Shown: positions 41,589 to 51,739, numbered from the stretch's first letter. The stretch: DNA of 64,000 bases from Pomphorhynchus laevis (GCA_012934845.2 WNNJ02003847.1:1-64000); one strand, 5' to 3'. Notes: generated by a model from the sequence alone, not told the origin. Numbers and translations: made by a program.

Positions 41589-41688
41589 TATAATTGTAAT
41601 ATAATTGTATTGATGATATTATTATTGTAGAGATAATGTCGTTGGAAATAAATAAACATTTTGTTAAAAAAAAAAAAAAAACCAGACG

Positions 41689-43665
41689 ACAAGCTCACAG
41701 TCGCCTATACCGCTGGAAAAGCATAATGGGATTAGACCCATTGGAGTAGGAGAAGTATTGAGACGGATTGCGGGACGTACCGTGTTGTCATTTATTGGAA
41801 AAGATGTTAGGAGTGTATGTGGTTTTACGCAACTTTGTGCAGGCCAAAGATGTGGAACAGAGATTGCTATTCACACGATTCGAGATGCGTTTAGTCAATC
41901 TTCTGATGAATGCATCTTACTAATAGATGCAACCAATGCCTTTAATAACTGCAACCGAAAAATGGCACTGGAAAATATGAAATTCATCTGTCCCGCAATG
42001 TCGACGATATTGCACAATACCTACATTCAACCTTCGATGCTGGTGGTGGATAACTCAATATTAAAATCAACAGAAGGTTTCATACAAGGAGACCCTCTCG
42101 CCATGGCAGCATTCGCTGCAGCCTCGATGCCACTAATTGGAAAACTAAAACAAGTAGCTCCAAACGCTAAACACTGTTGGTACGCCGATGATGGAGCGTG
42201 CGTGGGCAAACCAAGCGATATAAATAAGGTATGGAAAGAGCTTAACCGAATAGGACCCGCGTTTGGATTCATAACAAATTCATCAAAATGTACTGTATTG
42301 ACAGGCAAAACCTGTAATATTGATTGTCTGGATGAACTCGCGGATGATGGTGTAGATATTCGATGCGATGGAATCAAATACCTTGGGAGCATGATTGGGC
42401 TCGAACAATATGTTGAAACCGAGATAATCAACAAAGTAACGAATTGGTCAGGTCAAATAGAAAAGCTAAAACAGATTGCCAATAGAGACGCCTTCGCCGG
42501 ATACACTTTGCTAATCAAAGCTTTGCTACACAAATTTTCATACATTCTTAGAACATGTGAAGTAGCAGATTGTCTTCTAATACCTTTAAAGAATGCGATA
42601 CTTCATAATCTTTTGCCGGGAATGCTGGGAATCAACAGCCTCGACGATGAGTCAAGTAGAATAGTAGCTTTACCATGCAGATATGGAGGACTTGGTATAG
42701 TCGACTACACTCAAGAATGCTATAATGAATACGAGAAATCACGCATGATGTATAGGGCTAGTGTAGATAGAGACCACTCAGAAGTTCCCCTAGAAACGTC
42801 TCAGCATAATGTAGTCAAGCAGATAAGAGAAATGAACATAATAAAGTTTAACAGAATAGTGACGGAGATTACTAGTAACTCTAAAAATGATTTAAAGACA
42901 ATTTTATGGAATGCCAGCATGAAAGGTGCCTACTCGTGGTTAACAGCAGGGTTTGTTGAGGGTTTGTTCATATCCTCCTCAGAATTCCACGACGCGATTT
43001 CAATAAGATACGAGTGGAAACCGAATCGCTATTTGGGTGAGTGTGCGTGTGGAGTGTCTCTAACAACAATACACGCACTTTCATGCAAGACAGGCTGTTT
43101 CAACTTCATTCGTCACAACAGTGTCGCTAACGAGATTGCTAGATCACTCAAGGAAACCTGTCGACTCGTATGTACAGAACCAGTATTGCTCCCGGTTCCA
43201 GACACAGTCATTTTTGAATCTCAAGCCACATCACGGGACAGAGAGGCAAGATCAGACATAAGATGTACTGGCCTCTTCGGGAATCTGACGGAGCGGTCCT
43301 TTATGGACGTATGCGTTTTCAACAACCTAGCGCCGTCTTATTCCTTGGATACAATGAAGGATCCCTTCAAGTACCATGAAAATCGGAAGCAGGCAAAATA
43401 TACAGAGCGGATTGCGAAAATAGAAAATGCTTCGTTTCACCCGTTGATTTTCTCAACTGTTGGTGGTATTGGAAAGATAGCGGACTCGATACTTAAGCGC
43501 ATATCTTCACTTAAAGCGAGCAACAACAACCTTTCATATCCCGATTTGATCCGTCAAGAAAGAGCCAGGATTTCACTCCTTATTATAAAATCCACATCGA
43601 TGGCTATGCGAAACAGGTATCAAGAACCAGGAACTCTAATTCACGATAAGGACGCACCACTCTAA
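41689..43665 (+). CDS. RLE-3 partial polyprotein: reverse transcriptase and restriction-like endonuclease
   Basis: An open frame of about 658 codons without internal stop, but no start: the N-terminal Cys-rich domain and first part of the polymerase are gone. Visible motifs are IDATNAFNNCNR (A), EGFIQGDPLAMAAF (B), WYADDGA (C), YLGSMIG (E), then CACGVSLTTIHALSC, RHNSVANEI, EARSDIRC, FMDVCVFN and RKQAKYTERI. The long open frame in a truncated copy implies a young insertion. Confidence 0.88.
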   Translation, partial: TSSQSPIPLEKHNGIRPIGVGEVLRRIAGRTVLSFIGKDVRSVCGFTQLCAGQRCGTEIAIHTIRDAFSQSSDECILLIDATNAFNNCNRKMALENMKFICPAMSTILHNTYIQPSMLVVDNSILKSTEGFIQGDPLAMAAFAAASMPLIGKLKQVAPNAKHCWYADDGACVGKPSDINKVWKELNRIGPAFGFITNSSKCTVLTGKTCNIDCLDELADDGVDIRCDGIKYLGSMIGLEQYVETEIINKVTNWSGQIEKLKQIANRDAFAGYTLLIKALLHKFSYILRTCEVADCLLIPLKNAILHNLLPGMLGINSLDDESSRIVALPCRYGGLGIVDYTQECYNEYEKSRMMYRASVDRDHSEVPLETSQHNVVKQIREMNIIKFNRIVTEITSNSKNDLKTILWNASMKGAYSWLTAGFVEGLFISSSEFHDAISIRYEWKPNRYLGECACGVSLTTIHALSCKTGCFNFIRHNSVANEIARSLKETCRLVCTEPVLLPVPDTVIFESQATSRDREARSDIRCTGLFGNLTERSFMDVCVFNNLAPSYSLDTMKDPFKYHENRKQAKYTERIAKIENASFHPLIFSTVGGIGKIADSILKRISSLKASNNNLSYPDLIRQERARISLLIIKSTSMAMRNRYQEPGTLIHDKDAPL

Positions 43666-43724
43666 GTCGATTTGTACGATCAACTCCCTTTGAACTAAAA
43701 ATTCAGTTTTTGAATTGCCACTTT

Positions 43725-43748
43725 GGACCCATTAGAGGGTAACCTTTA
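43725..43748 (+). other. conserved RLE-LINE 3' UTR hairpin (RLE-3)
   Basis: ACCC, ATTAGA, GGGT, then AACCTTTAA, 59 bp after the stop. A four-pair stem with the same loop as RLE-1. Confidence 0.75.
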
Positions 43749-44024
43749 AGCTGTCTTATTTTTGAATAATTTATATTATTAAAAAAAAAATTATTATTAT
43801 TATTATTATGTAGACAACGTTACGAGCATAGCTCACAGTTGCTGACAAATCGATAGTCAAAATAAAAGAAAAAGAGAAAATCAAAAACAAATCAGTTAAC
43901 AATTTAAAATAATCTGTCGTTTAAAGAGCTCACGAGTTCCCGCATTTACAATATCATCGCTTAAACGATTCCATGAATTTATTATTCGTTGTCCAAATTG
44001 AATCGTCCTAGAATGTACTATTCG

Positions 44025-44940
44025 TTAGCGACTAAGATAAAACGAGTGACCTCGCAAAGCTCGAGTTGATCGAATGTTGAAGAGCCCACGCAACACATGG
44101 TGTTCATTGTGAAATACCTCCCATACAAGACACAGATCCCGCGAGTCACGAATATCACATAATGACTGCATATTTAAAGACCGAAGACGGTCCTCGTAAG
44201 GAAGTTCTCTCAAAGAATGTACTAATTTTGTTGCCCTACGTAGCACCTTCTCAAGTCGATTAATCTCATCTCTGGTTCGAGGGTATGAACATTGAGAAGC
44301 ATATAACAAATGACTTAGTACAAAAGCGTTTGCAAGAACTCTAAAAGAACGTGGACTCACATAGCTGAATGATCGGCGAAGGAAACCAACCATACGCATG
44401 GCCTTCGAACAAATGTACTCATTGTTTTGGCGAGTGGAGAAATCATCCGTTATTAATACGCCAAGATCTTTATAGCTCGAAACCAATTTAATCACTCGAT
44501 CCCCGAGATGATATATCGGTACTGGAACAATATTACGTAATCGAATGTGCATGCAAGTGCACTTCGAGGCATTAACAGACAGACCATTAGAACGTGCCCA
44601 CTTAAGAACCGTGTCAATATCTGATTGAAGAATGTTACGATCATAATTCGACTTGATGGCTCTCCAAATTTTTAAATCGTCAGCAAATAATAATGAATGC
44701 GAACTTATTACACTGGGTAGATCGTTGATGAAAATACAAAACAGCAAAGGACCCAATACAGACCCTTGCGGGACACCGGCATTAACTGGATAATGCTCGG
44801 AAAGGGTACCGTTAATGGCGACCTGGTATGTGCGAACAGAAAGAAAGTTGCATATCCAACGAATGATAATTGGATTGATTTTTAATGCACTTATCTTCAT
44901 AATCAACTTGTCATGGGGTACATGATCAAATGCTTTAAGC
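44025..44940 (-). pseudogene. LINE C3 reverse transcriptase C-terminal half
   Basis: It runs from AFDHVPHDKLIMKI (motif A region, about 44935) through GVPQGSVLGPLLF (motif B), SLLFADDLKIWR (motif C, both aspartates), LSVNASKCTCMHI, YKDLGVLITD, and the C-terminal RRATKLVHSLRELPYEDRL and LRGHSFYLSR. A stop follows at 44025, while similarity (FGQRIINSWNRL) continues to about 43920. It cannot be complete because the endonuclease and fingers are absent. Confidence 0.8.
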
Positions 44941-44960
44941 TCAATTCGCTAGCGTAGCGA

Positions 44961-45121
44961 GCGGAACTGACATAAAATCTTGAACTGACATAAAATCTTG
45001 AACTGACAGTAAAAGCTGGAACTGACAGTAAAAATCTGGAACTGTCAGTAAAAATCTGGAACCGACAGGAAAAATCTGGAACTGACAGGAAAAATCTGGA
45101 ACTGGCGGGATAAATCTGGAA
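44961..45121 (-). repeat. 20-bp tandem repeat upstream of LINE C3
   Basis: Unit close to GGAACTGACAGTAAAAATCT, about eight copies with base changes and slightly varying length. Confidence 0.85.
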
Positions 45122-45189
45122 TGTAAGAATTTTTAATAACCAAGACAATTTTTTTAACGGAGCATGTTACCTGAAGGGTTGATATGCAC

Positions 45190-45890
45190 AAATACGATCA
45201 AAAAGTTCCAAAAATCAGTCCGCAATGGGATTGTTTATCATGACCAATGCAGCATTCAAATTGCATACCCAAGAATCTTACGGTTTTATTTTACTTTTTA
45301 ATCAAATCGTTGATTGATTAATCAAATCGCAGATCCTTGATTGATTTAATCAATCAACGATCGAATCAACGATCGAATTATTTTACTTTTTAATCAAATC
45401 GTTGATTGATTAATCAAATCGCAGATTCGAATCAACGATCGAATCAACGATCTAATCAATCAACGATCTAATCAATCAACGATATAATCAATCAACGATA
45501 TAATCAATCAACGATATAATCAATCACTGACACAAAAATCAGTCCGCAATTGGATTGTTTATCATGACCAATGCAGCATTCGAATTACATACCCAAGAAT
45601 CTTACAGTTTTATTTTACTTTTTAATCAAATCGTTAATTGATTAATCAAATCGCAGATCGTTGATAGATTTAATCAATCAACGATCGAATTATTTTACTT
45701 TTTAATCAAATCGTTGATTGATTAATCAAATCGCAGACTCGAATCAACGATCGAATCAACGATCTAATCAATCAACGATCTAATCAATCAACGATCTAAT
45801 CAATCAACGATATAATCAATCAACGATATAATCAATCAACGATATAATCAATCAACGATATAATCAATCACTGACACACAATCAACGAAT
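45190..45890. repeat. satellite: two about 330-bp units with nested 15-bp repeats
   Basis: The block from AAATCAGTCCGCAAT through ATAATCAATCACTGACACA occurs twice (from about 45210 and about 45538). Each unit ends in several AATCAATCAACGAT(C/A)T repeats, with variable number. The last repeats run directly into the start of the RLE-D2 reading frame at 45897, so the array may be its 5' UTR. Confidence 0.85.
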
Positions 45891-46137
45891 AAATCAATGA
45901 TTTCTGGAAAGTGCGCAACCTGTTCACGACCATACGCTTTGACAAAGAAAGAAAGATTACGATTGCACAAAGTCAATGGTAGTCGATGTTTGGACTCTGG
46001 ATGTAATGCACGTTCAGTTCGACAGTTGCATGATACCATGAGTAATCAATTATCCCTTATAACTACTCCAAATATTGACGCTTCAACGTATTCTGATCAA
46101 AGCATTGATATTTTGAACAAAGTGTGGTCCTTGAAAA
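45891..46137 (+). mobile_element. RLE-D2 LINE, piece 1 of 3 (N-terminal zinc finger)
   Basis: The open frame from 45897 begins MISGKCATCSRPYALTKKE and continues L-R-L-H...RCLDSGC, a zinc-finger-like C-x2-C...H...C segment aligning with the degenerate one of RLE-D1 (about 2896-2985). It then reads DILNKVWSL and stops matching at 46137, where LINE A0 begins. The next codons of the element (TIKRM) appear at 57343. The split falls inside one codon stretch, with TTGAA on both sides. Confidence 0.75.
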
Positions 46138-46260
46138 AAGTTTGAGATATAATAACATACATTCCAGATCAATCCAGTTCCAGATCAATCCAGTTCCAGA
46201 TCAATCCAGTTCCAGATCAATCCAGCAAATTTAACAGTTTTAACGCACAAGGACAACCAT

Positions 46261-46628
46261 CGACGCACTACGACAACCATCGACGCACTACGACAACCAT
46301 CGACGCACTACGACAACCATCGACGCACTACGACAACCATCGACGCACTACGACAACCATCGACGCACTACGACAACCATCTACGACAACCATCTACGAC
46401 AACCATCTACGACAACCATCTACGACAACCATCTACGACAACCATCTACGACAACCATCTACGACAACCATCTACGACAACCATCTACGACAACCATCTA
46501 CGACAACCATCTACGACAACCATCTACGACAACCATCTACGACAACCATCTACGACAACCATCTACGACAACCATCTACGACAACCATCTACGACAACCA
46601 TCTACGACAACCATCTACGACAACCATC
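46261..46628 (+). repeat. 5' UTR minisatellite of LINE A0
   Basis: Six perfect 20-bp units (CGACGCACTACGACAACCAT) to 46380, then about nineteen 13-bp units (CTACGACAACCAT). Arrays of related units lie in the same place in copies A5, A6 and A7, with different lengths. Confidence 0.95.
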
Positions 46629-46658
46629 GACGACAACAATCGACGGCAACCATCGTTT

Positions 46659-47147
46659 ATGGGTGGACGTAAGAAAACAACTAAGACCGACACCAACTAT
46701 GGACAACTGCAAGTACAGTGCTCGATACACGACTGCTGCGTCTGGACAACAATCACATGCGACAAGAATAAGGCTAAAGAAGACTTCGTATGTGGTTTTT
46801 GTGCCAACAAACTAATATGCAACCTTTCCAATAAGCACATATCAACATCCAACACGTCAACTCAAACTACCCCCGTCGTTTCTAATGTCCTTTCTCCACC
46901 CACCGACCATGCCACCATATACACTTCCCATTCCTTGTCATCTTCACTCCCCGACACCCCACGTCCCGTCCTTCCTGTCTCGTTTCTTAATAACTTGCAT
47001 CCATCAATCAAAATCACCTCCACCAACCTCCACTATCCTTCCACTCATAACCTTTCCTCACATCGCTTGCCACCCTCTTTATTATCATTATCCTCTGTCT
47101 CCCATCGTCAAACCAAATCCCTCCAAATCATCAACTGCCAGCTTTGA
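46659..47147 (+). pseudogene. LINE A0 ORF1, N-terminal part
   Basis: Begins MGGRKKTTKTDTNYGQLQ with the cysteine pattern C-x4-C-x7-C-x9-C-x2-C (CSIHDC ... CGFC), a PHD-finger-like zinc-binding segment of the kind found in CR1 ORF1 proteins, then a Ser/Pro/Thr-rich region. Truncated by the LINE B1 junction. Confidence 0.75.
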
Positions 47148-47201
47148 GTTGCGTAGGCAAAACATGAAGTCGAGGGGATGAGTGGGCGAGAAAATTGCCC
47201 T

Positions 47202-48767
47202 CTATACCAGCATAAGATCAGCTTTTACCAAACTTTCACAAACCGTTGAAACACCTAGGATTTCTAACTTCTGGTCAAACGGCAGGTCTTTGACAGTGGG
47301 AACAAGACGGGTAGCCGACCGGAGAATTGATTCGTAAGCCACAATGTTCTTGCACAGATGTGGATACTCTGCGGGATATGCGTATAGCATTCGAGATTCG
47401 ATGAGGGCCTTGTATATTATTCTGAAGCTACATGCCTCTAGTGATCCAAAAGATCGCTTAATGATGCCAATAGTACGACGGCAATTGGCCGAAACTTTAT
47501 TTACGTGAGCGCTCATATCGAGCGAATTAAGCGTAGATACCCCTAAATCATCGATTTTATCTGTAGAATCAATCGACATGTTTCCAATTTTATAAGAGCA
47601 ACGAATGTCTGGGGAGCCGATCCGCATATGTCTACATTTAGTCGCATTTATCATCAGCCCATTAGATATACACCATTTATTTATGGAATCCAGGTCTTTT
47701 TGAAGAGCGCTAACAGCGGAATCATCAATGATTCGCCTCCAAACCTTAATATCATCTGCGTAGGTAACACATTCCGACGTCAAGTTGTTTGTAATATCAT
47801 TTACATATATATTAAAGAGAGTCGGACTAATGGCCGATCCCTGCGGGACGCCTGTCGTCATCATTGAGTAACCAGAAAGATAATGGCTTATGCGTACTGC
47901 AAACGAGCGGTTGCTTACGAATGATTGAATCCAGCGTAACAAAGAGCCCCGTACACCAATGTTAGATAATTTGTTTACTAGCAAATTGGGAATAACTCTA
48001 TCGAATGCTTTCGATAAGTCTATAAATATCACATCTACTTTGGAACCACTCCTCGTCGAATCCACCCAGCTTGCTCTCGCTTTTACAAGGTTCGTTACCG
48101 TTGAGCGATTTGGCCTAAATCCATGCTGACTGGGGCTGAGGCGATTGTTAGCTTCAACGAAAGCGCTAAGGTGACAAAGAATCAATTTTTCTAATACCTT
48201 ACAAGCTACAGATGTGAGACTGATGGGACGGTAGTTGGAAACCTGGGATTTATCCCCTTTCTTGAAAATTGGACGTACAATAGCCTTAGTCCAATCAGAT
48301 GGTAGATAACCTGTGTTTAGTGAACTTCTAAAAATAGAAGCTAAGGGAACGTATATTGCATGGGCCAATTCCTTTAAGAGTATTGGAGGTATATGGTCAG
48401 GACCTGACGCGGCGTTGCGGGGTAATTTAAGTAGCTCGTGCAGTACCTCTTCATCGCTAAATTCAATGTTAGATATGACTACTCTAGGTAGAAGTACATT
48501 GTGTTCAGTTTGAATTATACCATCGGGGATCGACACTCTATCTTCTTTGATAGCGAAATAGTCCATAAAATGGGCAGCTACATCAGTTGGGGAGGTCAAG
48601 ATTGACCCATTGTCGGCCACTAGGTATGAACAATCTGTCGAGTGTATAGGACGTGGAAGTATGCTTTTGAAAGCCACCCAAGGATTGTTATGAGTGGAGC
48701 GGCATATATTTGAGATGAAACTGCGTTTTTTCTGTTTTTTTTCAGAATAGAAACCGTATTCCTGCAA
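47202..48767 (-). CDS. LINE B1 reverse transcriptase
   Basis: 521 residues open. Linker, then DWTKAIVRPIFKKGDKS and NYRPISLTSVACKVLEKL (fingers), motif A FIDLSKAFDRV, motif B GVPQGSAISPTLFNIY, motif C VTYADDIKVWRR with both aspartates, NATKCRHMRIG, DDLGV, and the C-terminal SATRLVPTVKDLPFDQKL. A length change in a T-run near 48735 separates it from the linker segment 49054-48620; the second copy at 51957 is open through this point. The C-terminus ends at VKADLMLV, shorter than usual for the family. Confidence 0.8.
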   Translation of the reverse strand: MQEYGFYSEKKQKKRSFISNICRSTHNNPWVAFKSILPRPIHSTDCSYLVADNGSILTSPTDVAAHFMDYFAIKEDRVSIPDGIIQTEHNVLLPRVVISNIEFSDEEVLHELLKLPRNAASGPDHIPPILLKELAHAIYVPLASIFRSSLNTGYLPSDWTKAIVRPIFKKGDKSQVSNYRPISLTSVACKVLEKLILCHLSAFVEANNRLSPSQHGFRPNRSTVTNLVKARASWVDSTRSGSKVDVIFIDLSKAFDRVIPNLLVNKLSNIGVRGSLLRWIQSFVSNRSFAVRISHYLSGYSMMTTGVPQGSAISPTLFNIYVNDITNNLTSECVTYADDIKVWRRIIDDSAVSALQKDLDSINKWCISNGLMINATKCRHMRIGSPDIRCSYKIGNMSIDSTDKIDDLGVSTLNSLDMSAHVNKVSANCRRTIGIIKRSFGSLEACSFRIIYKALIESRMLYAYPAEYPHLCKNIVAYESILRSATRLVPTVKDLPFDQKLEILGVSTVCESLVKADLMLV

Positions 48768-49054
48768 TGACGGTAGTGTTCAAAAGAAAGTTCCCCTTTT
48801 TTGTACGCATGGAAACATCTATCACGGTGTTTGATTAGAGCAAGCAATTCCGCATCTAACCATTTCGGATGTAGTTTTCGTGTACGATTCTGACGTATCG
48901 GAGCAAAATAGTCGAGAACACAATGTAATGTGGTCTTAAAGTGATCCCAAGCTTCTTGAATGCCTGCTTTCGATGGGTCGGGCCAATACATACAGGAAAT
49001 TATACTGCGCACGACATCATAGTCGATCTTAAAAGGATTCGACGTTTTAACCAT
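48620..49054 (-). pseudogene. LINE B1 endonuclease-reverse transcriptase linker
   Basis: It reads DYDVVRSIISCMYWPDPSKA, then LDYFAPIRQNRTRKLHPKWL and LIKHRDRCFHAYKKG, a typical linker of APE-type LINEs. The frame drifts away from the reverse transcriptase at a homopolymer near 48735. Confidence 0.7.
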
Positions 49055-49480
49055 TTCGACATATGGTCCGAGTGCGTTAAATTCTATTGAGATGGTAGAG
49101 TGATCGCTTGATCCTAGCGGAGGTCCGTATTTGACGTTTTTTATCAGATACGTTTCACCAGAAAAGCCGAGGTCAAGAATTGAGGAGTTATTACCCCTGT
49201 GACGAGTATCCCTGTGAACATGTTGGACTAAATGTTGATCATTTATCGTGTTTAAAAGCAGTAATGATTCGGGATCTCATCCAGGAAGAGGAACGTAATT
49301 GATTGGGATAAAACGAATATAAGTTTCGGGGAAAAGCTCATCTGACGAAGTATTGATATCCTATAAGTTTACAAGCTATTGTAACCTTACTTCTTAAACG
49401 TCATGCAACACCTTAAAAAAATTTTGGTTTCTAATATACATACAATCAATCCAGCAACTTTAACAGTTTTAACGCACAAG

Positions 49481-49630
49481 GACAACCATCGACGCACGAC
49501 GGCAACCATCTACGACAACCATCGATGACAACCATCAACGACAACCATCGACGACAACCATCGACGACAACCATCGACGACAATCATCGACGACAACAAT
49601 CGACGACAACAATCGACGACAACCATCGTT
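49481..49630 (+). repeat. 5' UTR minisatellite of LINE A5
   Basis: About ten CGACGACAACCAT-type 13-bp units with some variants. Confidence 0.9.
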
Positions 49631-50620
49631 TATGGGTGGACGTAAGAAAACAACTAAGACCGACACCAACTATGGACAACTGCAAGTACAGTGCTCGATA
49701 CACGACTGCAGCGTCTGGACAACAATCACCTGCGACAAGAATAAGGCTAAAGAAGACTTCGTATGTGGTTTTTGTGCCAACAAACTAATATGCAACCTTT
49801 CCAATAAGCACATATCAACATCCAACACGTCAACTCAAACTACCCCCGTCGTTTCTAATGTCCTTTCTCCACCCACCGACCCTGCCACCATATACACTTC
49901 CCATTCCTTGTCATCTTCACTCCCCGACACCCCCACGTCCCGTCCTTCCTGTCCCGTTTCTTAATAACCTTGCATCCATCAATCAAAATCACCTCCACCA
50001 ACCTCCACTATCCTTCCACTCATAACCTTTCCTCACATCGCTTGCCACCCTCTTTATTATCATTATCCTCTGTCTCCCGTCGTCAAACCAAATCCCTCCA
50101 AATCATCAACTGCCAGCTCTTCTATCGTGATCTCACCTACTCACGTCAGTCGTCCTCCTTTACGGAAGCGCTTTGCTTCTCGCGATCGTTGCGTCATTGT
50201 TACTAATATCACGCCTTCTAACTCCTTATCTCCACAAGCACGTCTGGACCACGATGTTTCCGCCTTCAGATCCATCCTCTCGTCTATTGTTCCTGCGGAT
50301 AAACCATCCTTTTTCAAGGATATTTCTCCTGTCGCATTCATCCGTCTAAACAAATCTTCTCAATCTAATCCTTCCCAGCCCCCTCTCCTAAAAATTGTTT
50401 TCAAGCATCGCTCTCACGCGTCTTCTGTCCTCTCTCAACGATTCAAACTCATGTCATCTTCAACCACTCGAATTTTCCCCGATCGCGCCCCTTCCGAAAT
50501 CGCTCAAATCTCTTCAGCCCGCATCGAAAAACGCCGTCGCGAGGAAAACGGCGAAACATCACTCGCCATCCGAAACATAGACGGAAATTTTCAAGTTGTC
50601 CACACCCGTCCAAAAATTCG

Positions 50621-51739
50621 ATGGCGCTCCATCTCTCCTATGTGTCTTCTCCACTAGTCTCTTTCGCCACAGCGCACGGTTTCCTCCTCGGTCTCCTCAA
50701 CACTAGATCTATTCTCAAAAAAACCGATCTTATCCTCAACCTATTCACCAAGCAATCTATCGATCTCTTCTGCCTCACCGAATCCTTACACTCAGATTCC
50801 GACGACCTTTCCATTCGCCGTCTGCTCTCTGCCGGATGCTCCCTAGTCGAATCCGCCTTCCCCCTCAGCTCATGCCCTTCTAAATCCTCTAATCATGGCG
50901 GCATCGTCGCATTCGCGCGTCACCCAGCGTCTCTTCGCAAAATCAATCCCCCTTTCAGTCCTTGCTCTTTTGAATTGCTCACTTGTCGTTATTCTAACCC
51001 GATCACTCTAGATCTCGCCATTGTATACCGTCCTGGTTCATCAGCTCCTGCAGCCTTATTTTTTACCGAACTCGCTGACCTCCTTTCTCATTGTTCTTTG
51101 TCGTCAATATCTTTACTCGTTCTAGGCGACTTTAATATTTGCCTAGACCGCCCCTCTTCCACAGATTCCATCCGGTTCATCAACATTCTATCCAACTACA
51201 ATTACAAACTAATCTCCACTGCCCCCACACATATACTTGGCGGGGCACTCGACATCATCGCTGTCCCCGATCATTTTGCTGCCCACACCTCACTGTCCAT
51301 CTCTGATCCTGGTCTATCCGATCACTTTCTTATCACCCTTGATCTCGCTCGCAACCACACCCCTCCTCACACACCTACAATCCTACGTCGCCCTTGGAGA
51401 AATCTTGACCTCTCCCTTCTCCGCTCTGCCTTACTCAAATCGTCTCTATCATTACCCACAATAACATATTCATCTCCTCACGATCTCGCCTTTCTTTTCG
51501 ACTCTGAACTCACATCCACTCTCGATATTCTCTTGCCCTTCAAGTCTCACCCACACCGTCGCTTGCACCGTGCCCCATGGTTTGACATCCAATGCCTACT
51601 CTCAAAGCGTCGACTCCGCCATGCTTTTCGAGTCTATCACCGCTCTCTCAAACGTGATTTCCGCTCGATCACTCCGTCTGGCAGCATAAAATTATCACTT
51701 CATTCAACTCTAAGACCCTCTCACATACTTTTAACTTAA
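50621..51739 (+). CDS. LINE A5 ORF2 N-terminus: APE-type endonuclease
   Basis: 372 residues. Starts MALHLSYVSSPLVSFATAHG inside the end of ORF1. Catalytic regions: LGLLNTRSIL (N), LFCLTE (E), GGIVAFAR, VYRPGSSAP, LVLGDFNICL (D, N), THILGGALDII and PGLSDHFLITL (S-D-H). This nuclease family nicks the target for reverse transcription. It ends early because the roughly 70-bp deletion shifts the frame. Best preserved endonuclease of family A in the window. Confidence 0.8.
   Translation: MALHLSYVSSPLVSFATAHGFLLGLLNTRSILKKTDLILNLFTKQSIDLFCLTESLHSDSDDLSIRRLLSAGCSLVESAFPLSSCPSKSSNHGGIVAFARHPASLRKINPPFSPCSFELLTCRYSNPITLDLAIVYRPGSSAPAALFFTELADLLSHCSLSSISLLVLGDFNICLDRPSSTDSIRFINILSNYNYKLISTAPTHILGGALDIIAVPDHFAAHTSLSISDPGLSDHFLITLDLARNHTPPHTPTILRRPWRNLDLSLLRSALLKSSLSLPTITYSSPHDLAFLFDSELTSTLDILLPFKSHPHRRLHRAPWFDIQCLLSKRRLRHAFRVYHRSLKRDFRSITPSGSIKLSLHSTLRPSHILLT

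Larger units (their letters stand above)
38244..41682 (+). mobile_element. RLE-2, intact R2-superclade LINE
   Basis: It starts directly after the RLE-1 tail. The 5' UTR (about 38244-38621) has a leader-like word at 38265-38288 and two copies of the conserved stem motif. One uninterrupted ORF follows, then a short AT-rich 3' UTR and a plain A16 tail (about 41667-41682). Unlike RLE-1 and RLE-3 it lacks the GGGCCCATTAGAGGG-type hairpin and the TTA tail. It is a different family of the same clade. Confidence 0.85.
41683..43810 (+). mobile_element. RLE-3, 5'-truncated R2-superclade LINE
   Basis: The coding sequence starts abruptly at the end of the RLE-2 A tail, inside the reverse transcriptase fingers (PLEKHNGIRPIGVGEVLRR). 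The 3' UTR carries the conserved hairpin and the tail ATTATT, A10, then seven TTA units ending near 43808. It is related to RLE-1 at the 3' end. Confidence 0.85.
43811..45150 (-). mobile_element. LINE family C, copy C3, joined to a leader with 20-bp repeats
   Basis: Minus strand. 44945-43811 is a CR1/jockey-like reverse transcriptase 3' part. Directly upstream of it lie nine or so 20-bp repeats (44961-45121) and then a leader-like word (45123-45146). The missing 5' two thirds of the element suggest an internal deletion or a template jump from the leader region to the 3' part. Confidence 0.65.
46138..47148 (+). mobile_element. LINE family A, copy A0, 5' end with long 5' UTR array
   Basis: Starts at the insertion point in RLE-D2 with AGTTTGAGATATAATAACAT, then four 16-bp TTCCAGATCAATCCAG repeats (about 46164-46231), a long CGACAACCAT-type array, and ORF1 from 46659. 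It is cut at about 47148 by LINE B1. Confidence 0.8.
47150..49390 (-). mobile_element. LINE family B, copy B1 (CR1/jockey-like), 5'-truncated
   Basis: Minus strand: end of an APE-type endonuclease (LDLGFSGET; PPLGSSDHSTISIEF, about 49200-49080), linker, reverse transcriptase and C-terminal domain. It inserted into or recombined with LINE A0. Its 5' half beyond the endonuclease C-terminus is absent. The part 48261-49390 is present again at 51957-53085. Confidence 0.8.

Noticed and set aside
38244-41700. RLE-2 as an insertion into RLE-3
   Set aside because: No 5' part of RLE-3 is found left of RLE-2, so simple 5' truncation of RLE-3 beside or before RLE-2 fits better; the short CCAG word on both sides is too little evidence.
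45190-45890. Dispersed AATCAATCAACGAT words as possible transcription factor array
   Set aside because: They sit in a plain nested satellite; nothing in the sequence shows regulatory use beyond closeness to the RLE-D2 start.
46261-46628. Regular repeat array resembling a CRISPR
   Set aside because: Units are contiguous 13- or 20-bp tandem copies without unique spacers, in a eukaryotic LINE 5' UTR.
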